A stretch of DNA of 64,000 nucleotides, taken from NCBI RefSeq assembly GCF_023896955.1, contig NZ_JAMHIW010000001.1:744001-808000 (forward strand). Reading direction: 5' to 3'. Source of the stretch: Micromonospora sp. RHAY321 (GTDB lineage: Bacteria > Actinomycetota > Actinomycetes > Mycobacteriales > Micromonosporaceae). The notes under the pieces were generated by a model. It worked only from the letters and a program-made list of their open reading frames with translations. It ran no database searches and was not told the DNA's origin. Both the position numbers and the translations under genes were made by a program. Positions 34,720-42,884 of this stretch are shown piece after piece. Each line of letters starts with the position of its first letter. The first letter of the stretch is position 1.

Positions 34720-35436
34720 ATGGCTGAGCAGGCTGAGACGCTGCGCCGGACGCCGCTGAGCAGGGACCGCGTCCTGCGCGCCGCCGTCGCGCTCGCGGAC
34801 GAGGCCGGGATCGAGTCGCTCAGCATGCGCAACCTCGCCCAGGATCTGGGCGTCGTGCCGATGGCCCTCTACAAGCACGTGACCAACAAGGACGAACTGC
34901 TCGACGGCATGATCGACGTGGTCGTCGGCGAGATCGACCCGCCGCTGCCGGACGCCGCCTGGAAGCACGTGGTCCGCCAGCGCATCCTCTCGGCGCGGCA
35001 GGTGCTGCGGCGCCACCCCTGGGCTCCGCTCGCCATCGAGTCGCGGAACATGGCGACGCCGGGTGTCCTGGCCTACCTCGACTCGATGATCGGGACGTTC
35101 CGGGCCGGCGGGTTCTCCGTCGACCTCGCGCACCACGTGATGCACGCGATGGGCAGCCGGATCCTGGGCTTCAGCCAGGAACTGTTCGACGCGTCCCGCC
35201 GCGCCGGCCGGTCCGGCACGACCGAGCCGGAACCACCGACGGCCCTACCACCGGAGGTCGCGGCCAGGTTCCCGCACGTCGCGGAGATCGCCATGGCCGC
35301 GTCCCATGACGACGGGTCCGTCGTGGGGCAGGGCTGCGACGACCAGTTCGAGTTCGAGTTCGCGCTGGACCTGCTGTTGGACGGCATCGAGCGGCTGCAA
35401 CAGCAGGGCTGGAGTTCGTCGCGCCGGCCCCGATGA
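34720..35436 (+). CDS. TetR family regulator with TetR_C-type ligand domain
   Basis: A 238-residue TetR repressor. The N-terminal helix-turn-helix is LSMRNLAQDLGVVPMALYKH followed by VTNKDELLDGMIDVVV (residues about 36-72). The C-terminal domain resembles the tetracycline-repressor C-terminal family, with two main helices (HHVMHAMGSRILGFSQELFD) and a final FEFALDLLLDGIERL. ATG 34720 has the ribosome site AAGGAG at 4-9 nt. It is divergent from the MDR dehydrogenase and very likely binds the two palindromes between them. The ligand is unknown. Confidence 0.9.
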   Translation: MAEQAETLRRTPLSRDRVLRAAVALADEAGIESLSMRNLAQDLGVVPMALYKHVTNKDELLDGMIDVVVGEIDPPLPDAAWKHVVRQRILSARQVLRRHPWAPLAIESRNMATPGVLAYLDSMIGTFRAGGFSVDLAHHVMHAMGSRILGFSQELFDASRRAGRSGTTEPEPPTALPPEVAARFPHVAEIAMAASHDDGSVVGQGCDDQFEFEFALDLLLDGIERLQQQGWSSSRRPR

Positions 35437-35454
35437 GACGTCAGCCTGAGCCGA

Positions 35455-35898
35455 TCACTCCAGCGTCCAGGCGATGGCGGGAGGGTGGACCCGAGCACAC
35501 ACCGGCCCGCCCGCGGCGTCGGTCAGCCCGAGTCGGCCGACCAGCATCCCGCGGTCCTCGTGCGCGGCGCGGAGCAGCTCGGTCGGGATGTCGGTGAACA
35601 TCAATTTCGCCCGCCTGAACATCGCGAAGCCGTCATCGGTCACCGCGCCCCAGCTCAGGTACAGGAACCGTGCTCCGGGGCGCCCATGCACCCACGGCCC
35701 GCCGACGTCGAGCATCCCGTCGACCTCCGGGCTGGACACCTCGAAGCGCCATGTCGCGCTCGCCGCGTCGGCCGATACCTGATCGACCACGTCGGCCTTG
35801 CGCTGGACCCCGACGTGCACGTTGCCGAGCCGCAGGGCGTCGGCTTCCGGACCGGCGCGCCGCCCCGGGAGGTCGCTGCCGTCGATCCGGATCCGCAC
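35455..35898 (-). CDS. DUF5990 family protein
   Basis: A 147-residue protein matching DUF5990 by its start MRIRIDGSDLPGRRAGPEAD, then NVHVGVQRKADVVDQVSADA, FLYLSWG in the middle and DIPTELLRAAHEDRGMLVGR near the end. It is mostly beta-strand. Function is unknown; the family occurs as single genes in actinomycetes. It ends 18 bp from the convergent TetR stop. Confidence 0.85.
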   Translation of the reverse strand: MRIRIDGSDLPGRRAGPEADALRLGNVHVGVQRKADVVDQVSADAASATWRFEVSSPEVDGMLDVGGPWVHGRPGARFLYLSWGAVTDDGFAMFRRAKLMFTDIPTELLRAAHEDRGMLVGRLGLTDAAGGPVCARVHPPAIAWTLE

Positions 35899-35993
35899 AC
35901 CACCGACTCTAGTTTCCCGACCACCATCGTCGGCCGGGTCGGTGTCCCTTCACCGGGTACGGCTTCGTCCCACGCGCGCCTGGTACCAACCGC

Positions 35994-36049
35994 CATCCGG
36001 CCCCGCCGTGGGCCTGATCTTGTTGATCAGGCCCGGACGGGGCCGGATG
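35994..36049 (-). terminator. Long interrupted hairpin terminator
   Basis: A stem of two perfect segments: CATCCGGCCCCG with CGGGGCCGGATG (12 bp), and inside it GGGCCTGATC with GATCAGGCCC (10 bp). A 3-4 nt internal bulge separates them and the loop is TTGTT. It starts 42 bp past the stop of the minus-strand alpha/beta hydrolase gene (36091). The remaining bases of the 35899-36090 gap show no gene. Confidence 0.75.
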
Positions 36050-36090
36050 TTGGTGGCTGCCGGTGCAGAGTAGGACGTGTGGAGGTGTCC

Positions 36091-36906
36091 TCAGCGCCCT
36101 TTGTGGTCGAGGGCGGCGACCTCACGTACGGCCTCGGCGATGGCCGGGAAGTCCTTCTTGAGGATCGCCCCGTGGTTGCTGGTGACCTTCGCGCCGATCT
36201 GGATGTTCGGGTTGCGGGCGGTCACCGCATCGAGGCTGGTACGAATGCGTTCCTGCTCGTCACCCTTGCTTCCGAAGGACGTCCCCGAAGCGACCACGTA
36301 CCGCACCGGGACGGTGATGGCGTCCAGCACCGGGCCCAGCTCGCGCTCGCGGGAGATCTTGCCGACCTCAATGTTGCTGTTCGCCTGCTGTTCGGCGGTC
36401 ATCCGCGGGGCCAGGCCCGTCGGGCGCAGCAGCGGCAGGAACCAGCTCATCCGCCGGAACAGCTTCCGGATCCGCTGCTCCATGGCGTCGTCGAGCCAGT
36501 CGTACGGGAACGCGCCGTCGACCAGGACGGCACCCAGGGCACGCTCTGGATTCCGGCTGGCCCAGTGCGCCCCGACGAACGCCCCGTAGGACCAGCCCAC
36601 CAGCAGCGCCCGGTCCACACCCCGAGCCGCGAGAACGGCATCGACGTCCCGGACGGCGGCCTCGAAGGAGTAATCCGCCGACCGCTTCGACTTGCCGCGG
36701 GCCCGCTCGTCGTAGGTGATGTGCCGCCACCCCGTCCCCAGTTCGGCGATGACCCGTCGCCAGTACCCCTGGGTGGCGAACTGGCCATTGAGGTAGAGGA
36801 CAGGGATCCCGGGGCCGCCGGTGTCGGTGACGGCCAGGGCCGTGTCTTCGACCGGCACCATGCCGGTCCACTTGGCATTGGTCGAGGAGGTGCTGTTCAT
36901 CGTCAT
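36091..36906 (-). CDS. Alpha/beta hydrolase
   Basis: A 271-residue alpha/beta hydrolase. LYLNGQFATQGYWRRVIAEL gives the oxyanion region, ALLVGWSYGAFVGAHWASRN holds the Ser nucleophile (GWSYG, near residue 103), and SNHGAILKKDFPAIAEAVRE near the end holds the His. No signal peptide is seen. The substrate is unknown. It is 31 bp downstream of the DUF4097 gene on the same strand, so the two form an operon, and a strong hairpin follows. Confidence 0.85.
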   Translation of the reverse strand: MTMNSTSSTNAKWTGMVPVEDTALAVTDTGGPGIPVLYLNGQFATQGYWRRVIAELGTGWRHITYDERARGKSKRSADYSFEAAVRDVDAVLAARGVDRALLVGWSYGAFVGAHWASRNPERALGAVLVDGAFPYDWLDDAMEQRIRKLFRRMSWFLPLLRPTGLAPRMTAEQQANSNIEVGKISRERELGPVLDAITVPVRYVVASGTSFGSKGDEQERIRTSLDAVTARNPNIQIGAKVTSNHGAILKKDFPAIAEAVREVAALDHKGR

Positions 36907-36937
36907 GGTTCCACTCCTGGTTCGGTTGACGTCGTGC

Positions 36938-37600
36938 TCAGAGGCTGCGGGCGGTGATGTCGCCGTGGGAGGTGGTGGCGTGGATGTCTAGCTGGGTGTT
37001 GCCGTTGTTCTTGAGGGCGTTGCTGACGCGGCCGTAGCCGGTGCCGGCGTCCAGGGCGGCCGAGACGCCGGTGGCGGCGGCGATCGAAATGTTGCCGGAC
37101 TGGGTGCCGAGCACGACCCTGCCGCGTACGGCCTCGGTGATCCGGATGTCGCCCCGCGCGGTGCGGATCTCCGCGGGGCCGTTGAGCCGGCCGACCTCGA
37201 CATCGCCATCGATCGCGGTGAGGCGGACGCTGGCGGCCTCGTCGATCTTGATCCGGCGGTACGCGCCTTCGAAGGCGACGTCACCCAGGCGTCCGACGCC
37301 ACGGAGCTCGGCGCTGGCTGTCTTGGCCTCGATGCGGGAGTCGGCGGGCAGTTGGACGGTGACCTCCAGGGATCCGGAAGGGCCGATGAGCTGGTTGGGG
37401 GTCGAGGTCGTGATCCGCAGGACGCCGTCGACGTAGGCGGCGGTGGTCCGCTCCGCGGTCTTGATGTCGCGGCGCTTGGAGGGGTCGGTGGGCCGGATCT
37501 CGACGGTGGTGTCGGTGCGGTCTGCGGCGATGAACTGGATGCGTCCGGCGGGGATGTCCAGGACGGCGGCGATCGGGGCGGGGGTGTCGAACTTCTGCAT
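36938..37600 (-). CDS. DUF4097 beta-strand repeat protein
   Basis: A 220-residue protein from ATG 37600. It is made of regularly spaced beta strands: SLEVTVQLPADSRIEAKTAS, RLTAIDGDVEVGRLNGPAEI, RTARGDIRITEAVRGRVVLG, TQSGNISIAAATGV and TSHGDITARSL. This is the DUF4097/adhesin-like beta-helix pattern with G(D/N)(I/V) at each turn. No signal peptide is seen, so it is cytoplasmic. Actinomycete members often sit with small regulators or membrane proteins; their function is unknown. It is first in an operon with the alpha/beta hydrolase. Its upstream region carries a cluster of TTGCAA-type palindromes. Confidence 0.8.
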   Translation of the reverse strand: MQKFDTPAPIAAVLDIPAGRIQFIAADRTDTTVEIRPTDPSKRRDIKTAERTTAAYVDGVLRITTSTPNQLIGPSGSLEVTVQLPADSRIEAKTASAELRGVGRLGDVAFEGAYRRIKIDEAASVRLTAIDGDVEVGRLNGPAEIRTARGDIRITEAVRGRVVLGTQSGNISIAAATGVSAALDAGTGYGRVSNALKNNGNTQLDIHATTSHGDITARSL

Positions 37601-37647
37601 CGTCTTCTCCGGTGCTCGCTCGTTGTTTCTGACACCGGAAACGCTAC

Positions 37648-37771
37648 GTTGCTTTCCATATGACGACAACGTCTTCGTTGCACGGAACTCGCGTTTTCCC
37701 TGTTCAGCGCCGTGAAATCGTTGCAACGTTCTTGGGATCAACGCAACGTGCAACGCCTCACCATTGCAATG
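37648..37771. promoter_or_regulatory. Cluster of CGTTGCAACG-type palindromes upstream of DUF4097
   Basis: The 285-bp gap 37601-37885 is unusually AT-rich for this window and carries related dyads: CAACGTCTTCGTTG (37667-37680), CGTTGCAACG (37719-37728), CAACGCAACGTGCAACG (37739-37755) and CATTGCAATG (37762-37771), plus ACGTTGC near 37647. This looks like an array of binding sites for one regulator at the DUF4097 promoter. No regulator gene is adjacent. Confidence 0.55.
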
Positions 37772-37885
37772 GACGAAGAATGAACGCTATAGCGAGGGTC
37801 AGCGACGGCCATGAAGGATCACCGGGCAGCTCACGTCACCGCACCTCGGCGGCGCGCGCAGTGACGGCTGGCCCGACCCGACCGT

Positions 37886-38569
37886 TTAGTCGGGCCGGTC
37901 GGCGGTCCTGCCGTCCTCGCCGTACTCGCCGCGGATGGGCAGGTAGTAGGCGGGCAGGAGGCCGGCGATGATGGCGACGCCCGCGATCGGCACGAACGCG
38001 CCGACGAGGATGCCGCAGCCGATCCAGACCAGCGCGAGCCTGAATCGGCGGCCGATGGCCCGGACGCCGAAGGGGCCGAGGCTGGGGTCCAGCAGTTTGG
38101 CGCGGCGAAGATGGGCCCAAATGACGTTGAACAGGGCCGCCGCCAACCACAGTGTGGTGCCGTAGACGACGACCGCCGTACGCAGGCCCTGCTCCGCGCG
38201 CAACGCGCCGGCGAGCAGCGACGTGGAAAACGGCAGGAACGCGATGACCATCAGGAGCACCGTGTTGAGGAACAGGACCTCACGGTCGACGTGCCGGACA
38301 CGGTCGAACATGACGTGATGGTTGACCCACACCTGCCCGATGAGCAGAAAACTCAACGTGTACGCCAGGTACGACGACCACAACCCCCCGAGGCCCCGCA
38401 GGAGATGCCCGAAGTCCTCCGGCGGTTGGATCTCCAGCACGAGGAGCGTCACCGCGATGGCGAAGACAGCGTCGCTGAAAGCCGCCAACCGGCTCGGATT
38501 ACGCGCGAGCCGTGGAGTGCCGTTATTGGAACGCACGCCCTGATAACGCAGCACGTCCGCTTCCGCCAC
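37886..38569 (-). CDS. TMEM175 family (DUF1211) potassium channel-like protein
   Basis: A 227-residue protein with six hydrophobic helices. The family mark is RLAAFSDAVFAIAVTLLVLE near residue 27, the R-x3-FSD motif of TMEM175/DUF1211. HVMFDRVRHVDREVLFLNTV also fits. Bacterial TMEM175 proteins are K+ channels working as tetramers of one six-helix repeat, which fits this length. It is 24 bp downstream of the VOC gene on the same strand, so they are probably co-transcribed. Confidence 0.88.
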   Translation of the reverse strand: MAEADVLRYQGVRSNNGTPRLARNPSRLAAFSDAVFAIAVTLLVLEIQPPEDFGHLLRGLGGLWSSYLAYTLSFLLIGQVWVNHHVMFDRVRHVDREVLFLNTVLLMVIAFLPFSTSLLAGALRAEQGLRTAVVVYGTTLWLAAALFNVIWAHLRRAKLLDPSLGPFGVRAIGRRFRLALVWIGCGILVGAFVPIAGVAIIAGLLPAYYLPIRGEYGEDGRTADRPD

Positions 38570-38593
38570 TCACAGCGGCAGCCCGGTCGCGGC

Positions 38594-38989
38594 CTAGTTC
38601 TGCGGTGCCAGGGTGCGCAGGACGCAGAACTCGTTGCCCTCGGGGTCTGCCAGGACCACCCAGTTCCGGTCTGCGCCCTGGCCCACATCCGCCCTGGTGG
38701 CACCGAGGCCGAGCAGCCTGGTCACCTCGTCCTCGGTGCTGCCGTCGATCGGGCTGACGTCGAGGTGCAGCCGGTTCTTCACGGTCCTGCCCTCGGGCAC
38801 CTGGATGAACACCAGGGTGGGCGACATCTGGCGGGCCCGGACATCCTCGACGGTCGGCACCCAGGAGCCGATCTCGACCTTGCCCTCGCTCTGGTCGATC
38901 ACCGTGAAGTTCAGGACCTCGCACCAGAATGCGGCGAGCCTCTCCGGATCGTGGCAGTCAACGGCCAACTCGGTGAACCTACTTGTCAT
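38594..38989 (-). CDS. VOC family protein
   Basis: A 131-residue VOC-fold protein: SRFTELAVDCHDPERLAAFW at the N-terminus, NRLHLDVSPIDGSTEDEVTR in the middle with a metal-position His, and NWVVLADPEGNEFCVLRTL at the end, the classic DPEGNEF(C)V strand with the glutamate ligand. The subtype is that of actinobacterial glyoxalase-like proteins. The substrate is unknown. It is first in a pair with the TMEM175 gene. Confidence 0.88.
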   Translation of the reverse strand: MTSRFTELAVDCHDPERLAAFWCEVLNFTVIDQSEGKVEIGSWVPTVEDVRARQMSPTLVFIQVPEGRTVKNRLHLDVSPIDGSTEDEVTRLLGLGATRADVGQGADRNWVVLADPEGNEFCVLRTLAPQN

Positions 38990-39199
38990 GACTCTCCCCG
39001 ATAGCGCGAACGGCGCTCAGAATATCCGCCCGTCCGACAGCTCCGAGATCCTCCTGACGTGCCAACGGCCGGCACCGAACCTCGGCTGGCGCGGCGCCGA
39101 CCAGCATCACCCTCCCGGCGTGGACCACCCAGGGGCCACGTGGTGAACGGTCATCCACAATGTCCCTGCTCCATGAACTGCTGAGACAAAGGACCGACA

Positions 39200-39790
39200 G
39201 TGAACTGGACAGACCGGATCGTTGACGCGACCAGGTGGCGTCAGGAGCCTTCCGACGGCGACTGGGCCGAGGCCGAATCCGAACTCGGGGTGACACTGCC
39301 GACCGATTACAAGGAGATCTACCGCTACTTCGGACCGGGATCGTTCTCCGCATACCTGTACGTTCTGCCGCCGACCGCCGATCAAGGTTCGGCGTCACTG
39401 CTCGGGACATGGCGGAGGTATCGGCAGGACAACCGCGAGGGCGACATGATCGAGCGGTTCCTCACGCCCTACGGACTGTATGAGCCGGACAAGGGACCGG
39501 GTCTGATCCGCTGGGCTTCGGACCAGACCGAGGGCGAGTACTTCTGGCTGGCTGACCGCTCGGTGGACGCCGACCGGTGGCCGTTGATCGTCCGAAAGGA
39601 CCCACTGGAGCCGTGGCACCGGCTCGACATGTCCATCGCGGAATTCGTCTATCGGCTGATTGCCGATCCGGAGTTCAAGCCCTTCACGGTTGCCGATCCG
39701 CCGCGACGGGCGTTCTATCTGCCAGCCGGACAGACCATTTCCAGCGCCGAGGAATGGGATGCCTTCACCGACCCGGACCGGGAGAGCTGA
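39200..39790 (+). CDS. SMI1/KNR4 (SUKH) family protein
   Basis: A 196-residue SUKH-fold protein: EAESELGVTLPTDYKEIYRY, then FGPGSFSAYLYVLPP, and later YGLYEPDKGPGLIRWASDQT with EGEYFWLADR, the usual G-x-W and (Y/F)FW strands. In bacteria SUKH proteins are often immunity proteins of polymorphic toxins, though many solitary ones exist. No toxin gene is beside it, so the role is open. GTG 39200. It lies at the left edge of the island of XRE, ABC-3C and CHAT genes. Confidence 0.85.
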   Translation: MNWTDRIVDATRWRQEPSDGDWAEAESELGVTLPTDYKEIYRYFGPGSFSAYLYVLPPTADQGSASLLGTWRRYRQDNREGDMIERFLTPYGLYEPDKGPGLIRWASDQTEGEYFWLADRSVDADRWPLIVRKDPLEPWHRLDMSIAEFVYRLIADPEFKPFTVADPPRRAFYLPAGQTISSAEEWDAFTDPDRES

Positions 39791-39897
39791 CCAGCCAACC
39801 ACGCTCTCACCACGACGCTGTCCAAGTCAACGGTCGACGTGAGCGCCAACAGGGGGTGGTTGACACTCGGCGACACGGCTCGTGAAGGCGGGGCCGG

Positions 39898-41052
39898 TTA
39901 TCGGGTCAGGCCGACCAGCGTCGCAAGTCGCGCCACGCCTGCCGGCGCCGGGTGGCCCCGGGCAACTTCGGCGATCACGGTACGCGCCAGAGGCCGGCAC
40001 CGGACCTCGGCCGGCGCGACGCTGTCCGCGTCCACCAGGGCGCGTGCGGCGCCGCGCAGGTCACCGACCTGGAGGTACGCCCGCGCGGCATCCACCAGGT
40101 ACGCGCCCCGATATTCGGCCGGCAGCCGCCGCCACGCCTCCCGCCGGATCACCGTCACGTGCCGCTGCACCGCCTCGGCGGCGTCACCCCGCAGGACCGC
40201 CACCACCACCCGCGCCAGGTCGACGGCGATCGGCCCGAAGCTGGTTCGGTGCGGGTCGTCGTACTCCCGGAGCCCGGCGGCGATCCCGGCGGCCCGGTCG
40301 GTCAGCTCCTCGGCGCGGCGGGTGTCGCCGCAGCCGGCGGCGGCCAGGGCGGCCTGGAGCAGTAGCGTTCCGCCCACGGCCCACTCCCCCGCCAGCCGCT
40401 GCGCCGTGGGCGTGATGCGGTTCGCGGCGGTGAGGGTCGCGGCGAGGGCCAGCCGGTCCCGGCCCGCCGCGCGGAGCGTCTGCCCGACCGACACGGCCGC
40501 CGTCGCCGCAAGGACCCGATCGTCGCCCGCCACGGCCATCGCCCGGTCGGCGGCCAGCCACCCGAGGTCGGCCTCGCCGAGCTTCACCAGCACCGACGAG
40601 GTGATTCGGTACGCCTGCACCAGCAGCTCCGCTGACTGGGCGCCCTGGGCGGCGTCGAGCAGATCCGGCAGCACCCGCACCAACTGCGCGTAGTGCGCGT
40701 GCTGGTAGGTCAACCAGGCGTACCCGACCTGCCTTCTCAGCTCTTCCGTTGCGTGGGCGGGGGCTTGCGGGGTGTCGTAACGGGCGAGAGCGGCCCGGAT
40801 GTCGTCCACCCCGTCCGGTGTGCCGGCGGGTGTGCTCCGCTGCTGGCCGAGCAGCACCTCCGGGTCGACACGCAGCACGTGGGCCAGCTCCTGGATCACC
40901 GAGTACCGGTCCAGGGTGCGGACGCCCCGCTCGACCTTGTCCACCCAGCTCTTCGACCTGCGAAGCCGGTCGGCGAGCATCTGCTGCGTCATCTGCCGCC
41001 GTACTCGCCAGCGCGCCACCCGGCGGCCGATCGGGACGTCATCACTGGTCAC
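39898..41052 (-). CDS. XRE-type regulator with TPR-like C-terminus
   Basis: A 384-residue regulator. Residues 8-70 form an XRE helix-turn-helix (GRRVARWRVRRQMTQQMLAD, RSKSWVDKVERGVRTLDRYS). The rest is helical TPR-like repeat (LLVQAYRITSSVLVKLGEAD, AWLAADRAMAVAGDDRVLAA and so on), typical of long actinomycete XRE proteins that may bind peptides or partner proteins. GTG 41052 overlaps the end of a 55-codon gene upstream by 11 bp, so the two are coupled. Confidence 0.85.
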   Translation of the reverse strand: MTSDDVPIGRRVARWRVRRQMTQQMLADRLRRSKSWVDKVERGVRTLDRYSVIQELAHVLRVDPEVLLGQQRSTPAGTPDGVDDIRAALARYDTPQAPAHATEELRRQVGYAWLTYQHAHYAQLVRVLPDLLDAAQGAQSAELLVQAYRITSSVLVKLGEADLGWLAADRAMAVAGDDRVLAATAAVSVGQTLRAAGRDRLALAATLTAANRITPTAQRLAGEWAVGGTLLLQAALAAAGCGDTRRAEELTDRAAGIAAGLREYDDPHRTSFGPIAVDLARVVVAVLRGDAAEAVQRHVTVIRREAWRRLPAEYRGAYLVDAARAYLQVGDLRGAARALVDADSVAPAEVRCRPLARTVIAEVARGHPAPAGVARLATLVGLTR

Positions 41053-41209
41053 GCCGCCACCGCCGGTCCGGGACCGCGCAGGTGGTGTCCTCCACCGGTA
41101 CGCGCTCCGCCTCGGCCTGCGCGAGCAGGCGTTGTTTGGCGGCCTCCCGCTCGGCCGCCTCCCCCTGCTCGCTCTTGTTCTCCGGAGCGCCGTCGTCCTG
41201 ACCGCTCAT
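41042..41209 (-). CDS. Small hydrophilic protein (55 residues)
   Basis: A 55-codon ORF from ATG 41209 with a near-ideal ribosome site (AGGAGGCGGGG directly before the ATG). The product MSGQDDGAPENKSEQGEAAE...RRWRRDQ is highly charged, Glu/Ala-rich and probably one helix. It has one cysteine. No family is recognised. Its stop overlaps the XRE gene start by 11 bp, so it is probably translated to couple with, or modulate, that regulator. Confidence 0.6.
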   Translation of the reverse strand: MSGQDDGAPENKSEQGEAAEREAAKQRLLAQAEAERVPVEDTTCAVPDRRWRRDQ

Positions 41210-41336
41210 CCCCGCCTCCTCAGCTAGAGGCCCAGCGGTGATGCTCGGGAAAATCACCGCCGCACCAGGCCACGGGCCGCTAGTGCGGCCCAAACCGGAC
41301 ACTAGGGCGGATCAGTGATGGCGGAATTACTGCCAG

Positions 41337-42527
41337 TTATGCGGCCAGGTTGATGCCGATGCGGCCGGCCAGCAACCGCAGCTCGTCGGGGATGGCTCGG
41401 CGCTGGGCACGCTGCGCCAGCGTCACCACGGCGTCGCGGGCGAGGGGGTTGATGGCGAACGGAATCGGCGCAGCCCGCTCAGCCTGCACAAACGCGGCGA
41501 GGGTCTCCGCGTCCCGGCGACCTCCGTCGGCCAGCGCTCGGCCAACATCGAGCCAGTAGGACATCTGGCGATTAGATGCCACCAGCACCTGTGGTCGTAC
41601 CGTCCGGGACAGCTCGATCACCTTGCCGGACTCGCCTTGCTCTGCTGCGATGGACATCTTCCATAGCCCTACGTTGGTCGGCCCAAAGCAACAATCGTTG
41701 AAGCCGCCACCGTCAGCGGGATCTCCCAAACTCGCCGCCTCCCGCGTTGCCTCCGCGAGATGGTGGCGGGCATCATCCGGTCGACCATCTACCGTGGAGG
41801 CGAGCGCAGCCGTGAGGTGCAGTTGGCCGAGCATTTGCCGGACCCGGACGTCGGCTGCGTTTCCCTGAAGCTCCGCCAGCGACCGGTCGGCAGCTCCGGC
41901 AGCCAACCGCGCCGACTCGATTGGCAGGCTCTGCACGTACGCAAACCGAGATGCCCCGATCCATGCGCAATCTTCGACGTCCTCAGCAGCCAACACGGAT
42001 ACCCGAGCGGCATTGAGCGCCAGGTGTCGGTATCCGAGGTGCCGGAGGCAGGTGGAGGCTTGGTAGGCGACCTGAACCAGCGTGGCCCCACCCACGGCGG
42101 CGGCTTCGAGTAGCAGGCCGGGGAGCAGGCGAGCCATCGCCGGGTAGTTGCACGAGTTGCGGAGCTGGTCGCTGCGGGCGATTTCGGCGGCCAGACGGTC
42201 CTTGGTGTAGGTCGAAGCGCGACGTTCGCCGTCCTCGATCTCGATCAGGGCCGACCAGATCGCCGGTACGCACTCGGCGGCGCTCTCGCGGGCCGGATCG
42301 CCGGACTCTGTGCCCTGGCCGAGCAGGTCGGCCACCGTGACCTGGAGTGCAGCAGCTAGAGCGACAAGAGTGGAACGGCGGTCGATAGTCTTCCGGCCCG
42401 ACTCGACCTGCGACACGTAGGACTGGGTGACGCCAGCGAGCCCAGCGAGGACGGCCTGAGTCATTCCTCCCCGGCGCATCCGCCAGTACCGGATCCTGGC
42501 ACCAATGGTGTCCGGCTTCTTCACCAT
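41337..42527 (-). CDS. XRE-type regulator with helical C-terminus
   Basis: A 396-residue regulator from ATG 42527. The N-terminal helix-turn-helix is IGARIRYWRMRRGGMTQAVL followed by AGVTQSYVSQVESGRKTIDR. TPR-like helices follow (LGYRHLALNAARVSVLAAED, LAELQGNAADVRVRQMLGQL, GKVIELSRTVRPQVLVASNR). It is of the same general class as the regulator at 39898 but only distantly similar. It lies downstream of the ABC-3C ATPase on the same strand after a 357-bp gap that should hold its own promoter. It may regulate the island (inference). Confidence 0.85.
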   Translation of the reverse strand: MVKKPDTIGARIRYWRMRRGGMTQAVLAGLAGVTQSYVSQVESGRKTIDRRSTLVALAAALQVTVADLLGQGTESGDPARESAAECVPAIWSALIEIEDGERRASTYTKDRLAAEIARSDQLRNSCNYPAMARLLPGLLLEAAAVGGATLVQVAYQASTCLRHLGYRHLALNAARVSVLAAEDVEDCAWIGASRFAYVQSLPIESARLAAGAADRSLAELQGNAADVRVRQMLGQLHLTAALASTVDGRPDDARHHLAEATREAASLGDPADGGGFNDCCFGPTNVGLWKMSIAAEQGESGKVIELSRTVRPQVLVASNRQMSYWLDVGRALADGGRRDAETLAAFVQAERAAPIPFAINPLARDAVVTLAQRAQRRAIPDELRLLAGRIGINLAA

Positions 42528-42884
42528 GCCTTCGCCCACCCCTAGGTAGAGGACTGGGACAGCGGCCAGGCACACTGCTATCCCCGCACGATTGGACGGT
42601 ACACCTACAGAGCGTCCAAGCGATGACGCTGAGTGCCCGAGTAGGGTCGCTCCGCGCCTTGCCCTTGGACACCACAGCGTCGGAGCTGGCTTCGGTCGCC
42701 TGATGAACTTGAGGAGCCGGACGAAGGGCCTGGATGCGGCGCCCGCACGGCTTCCGGATCTGTCGATGTCAGTGCACTTGATCATGCTCGCGCAAGCTTT
42801 GATTGATCGTCACATGAAGAGAACCCCTTCGATTGGTGCGAACCCCTTGTGAGGACGACGCGGCAACGTGACTGTGACCGTCAA
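42528..42884. promoter_or_regulatory. Gap with paired AAGGGGTTC direct repeats
   Basis: A 357-bp gap between the ABC-3C ATPase stop and the XRE start. Read on the minus strand, AAGGGGTTC occurs twice, at 42840-42848 and 42821-42829, 19 bp apart (nearly two helical turns), in locally AT-richer DNA. This is a possible operator for the XRE regulator downstream. I see no gene in the gap. Confidence 0.4.

Noticed and set aside
39200..39790. SMI1/KNR4 gene as immunity partner of a polymorphic toxin
   Set aside because: No toxin gene, secretion signal or WXG/RHS-type gene is present on either side, so the pairing cannot be supported.
42592..42852. An 86-codon plus-strand ORF between the ABC-3C ATPase and the XRE gene
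   Set aside because: No ribosome site, no family pattern and codon use unlike genes here; it lies in the regulator's upstream region.
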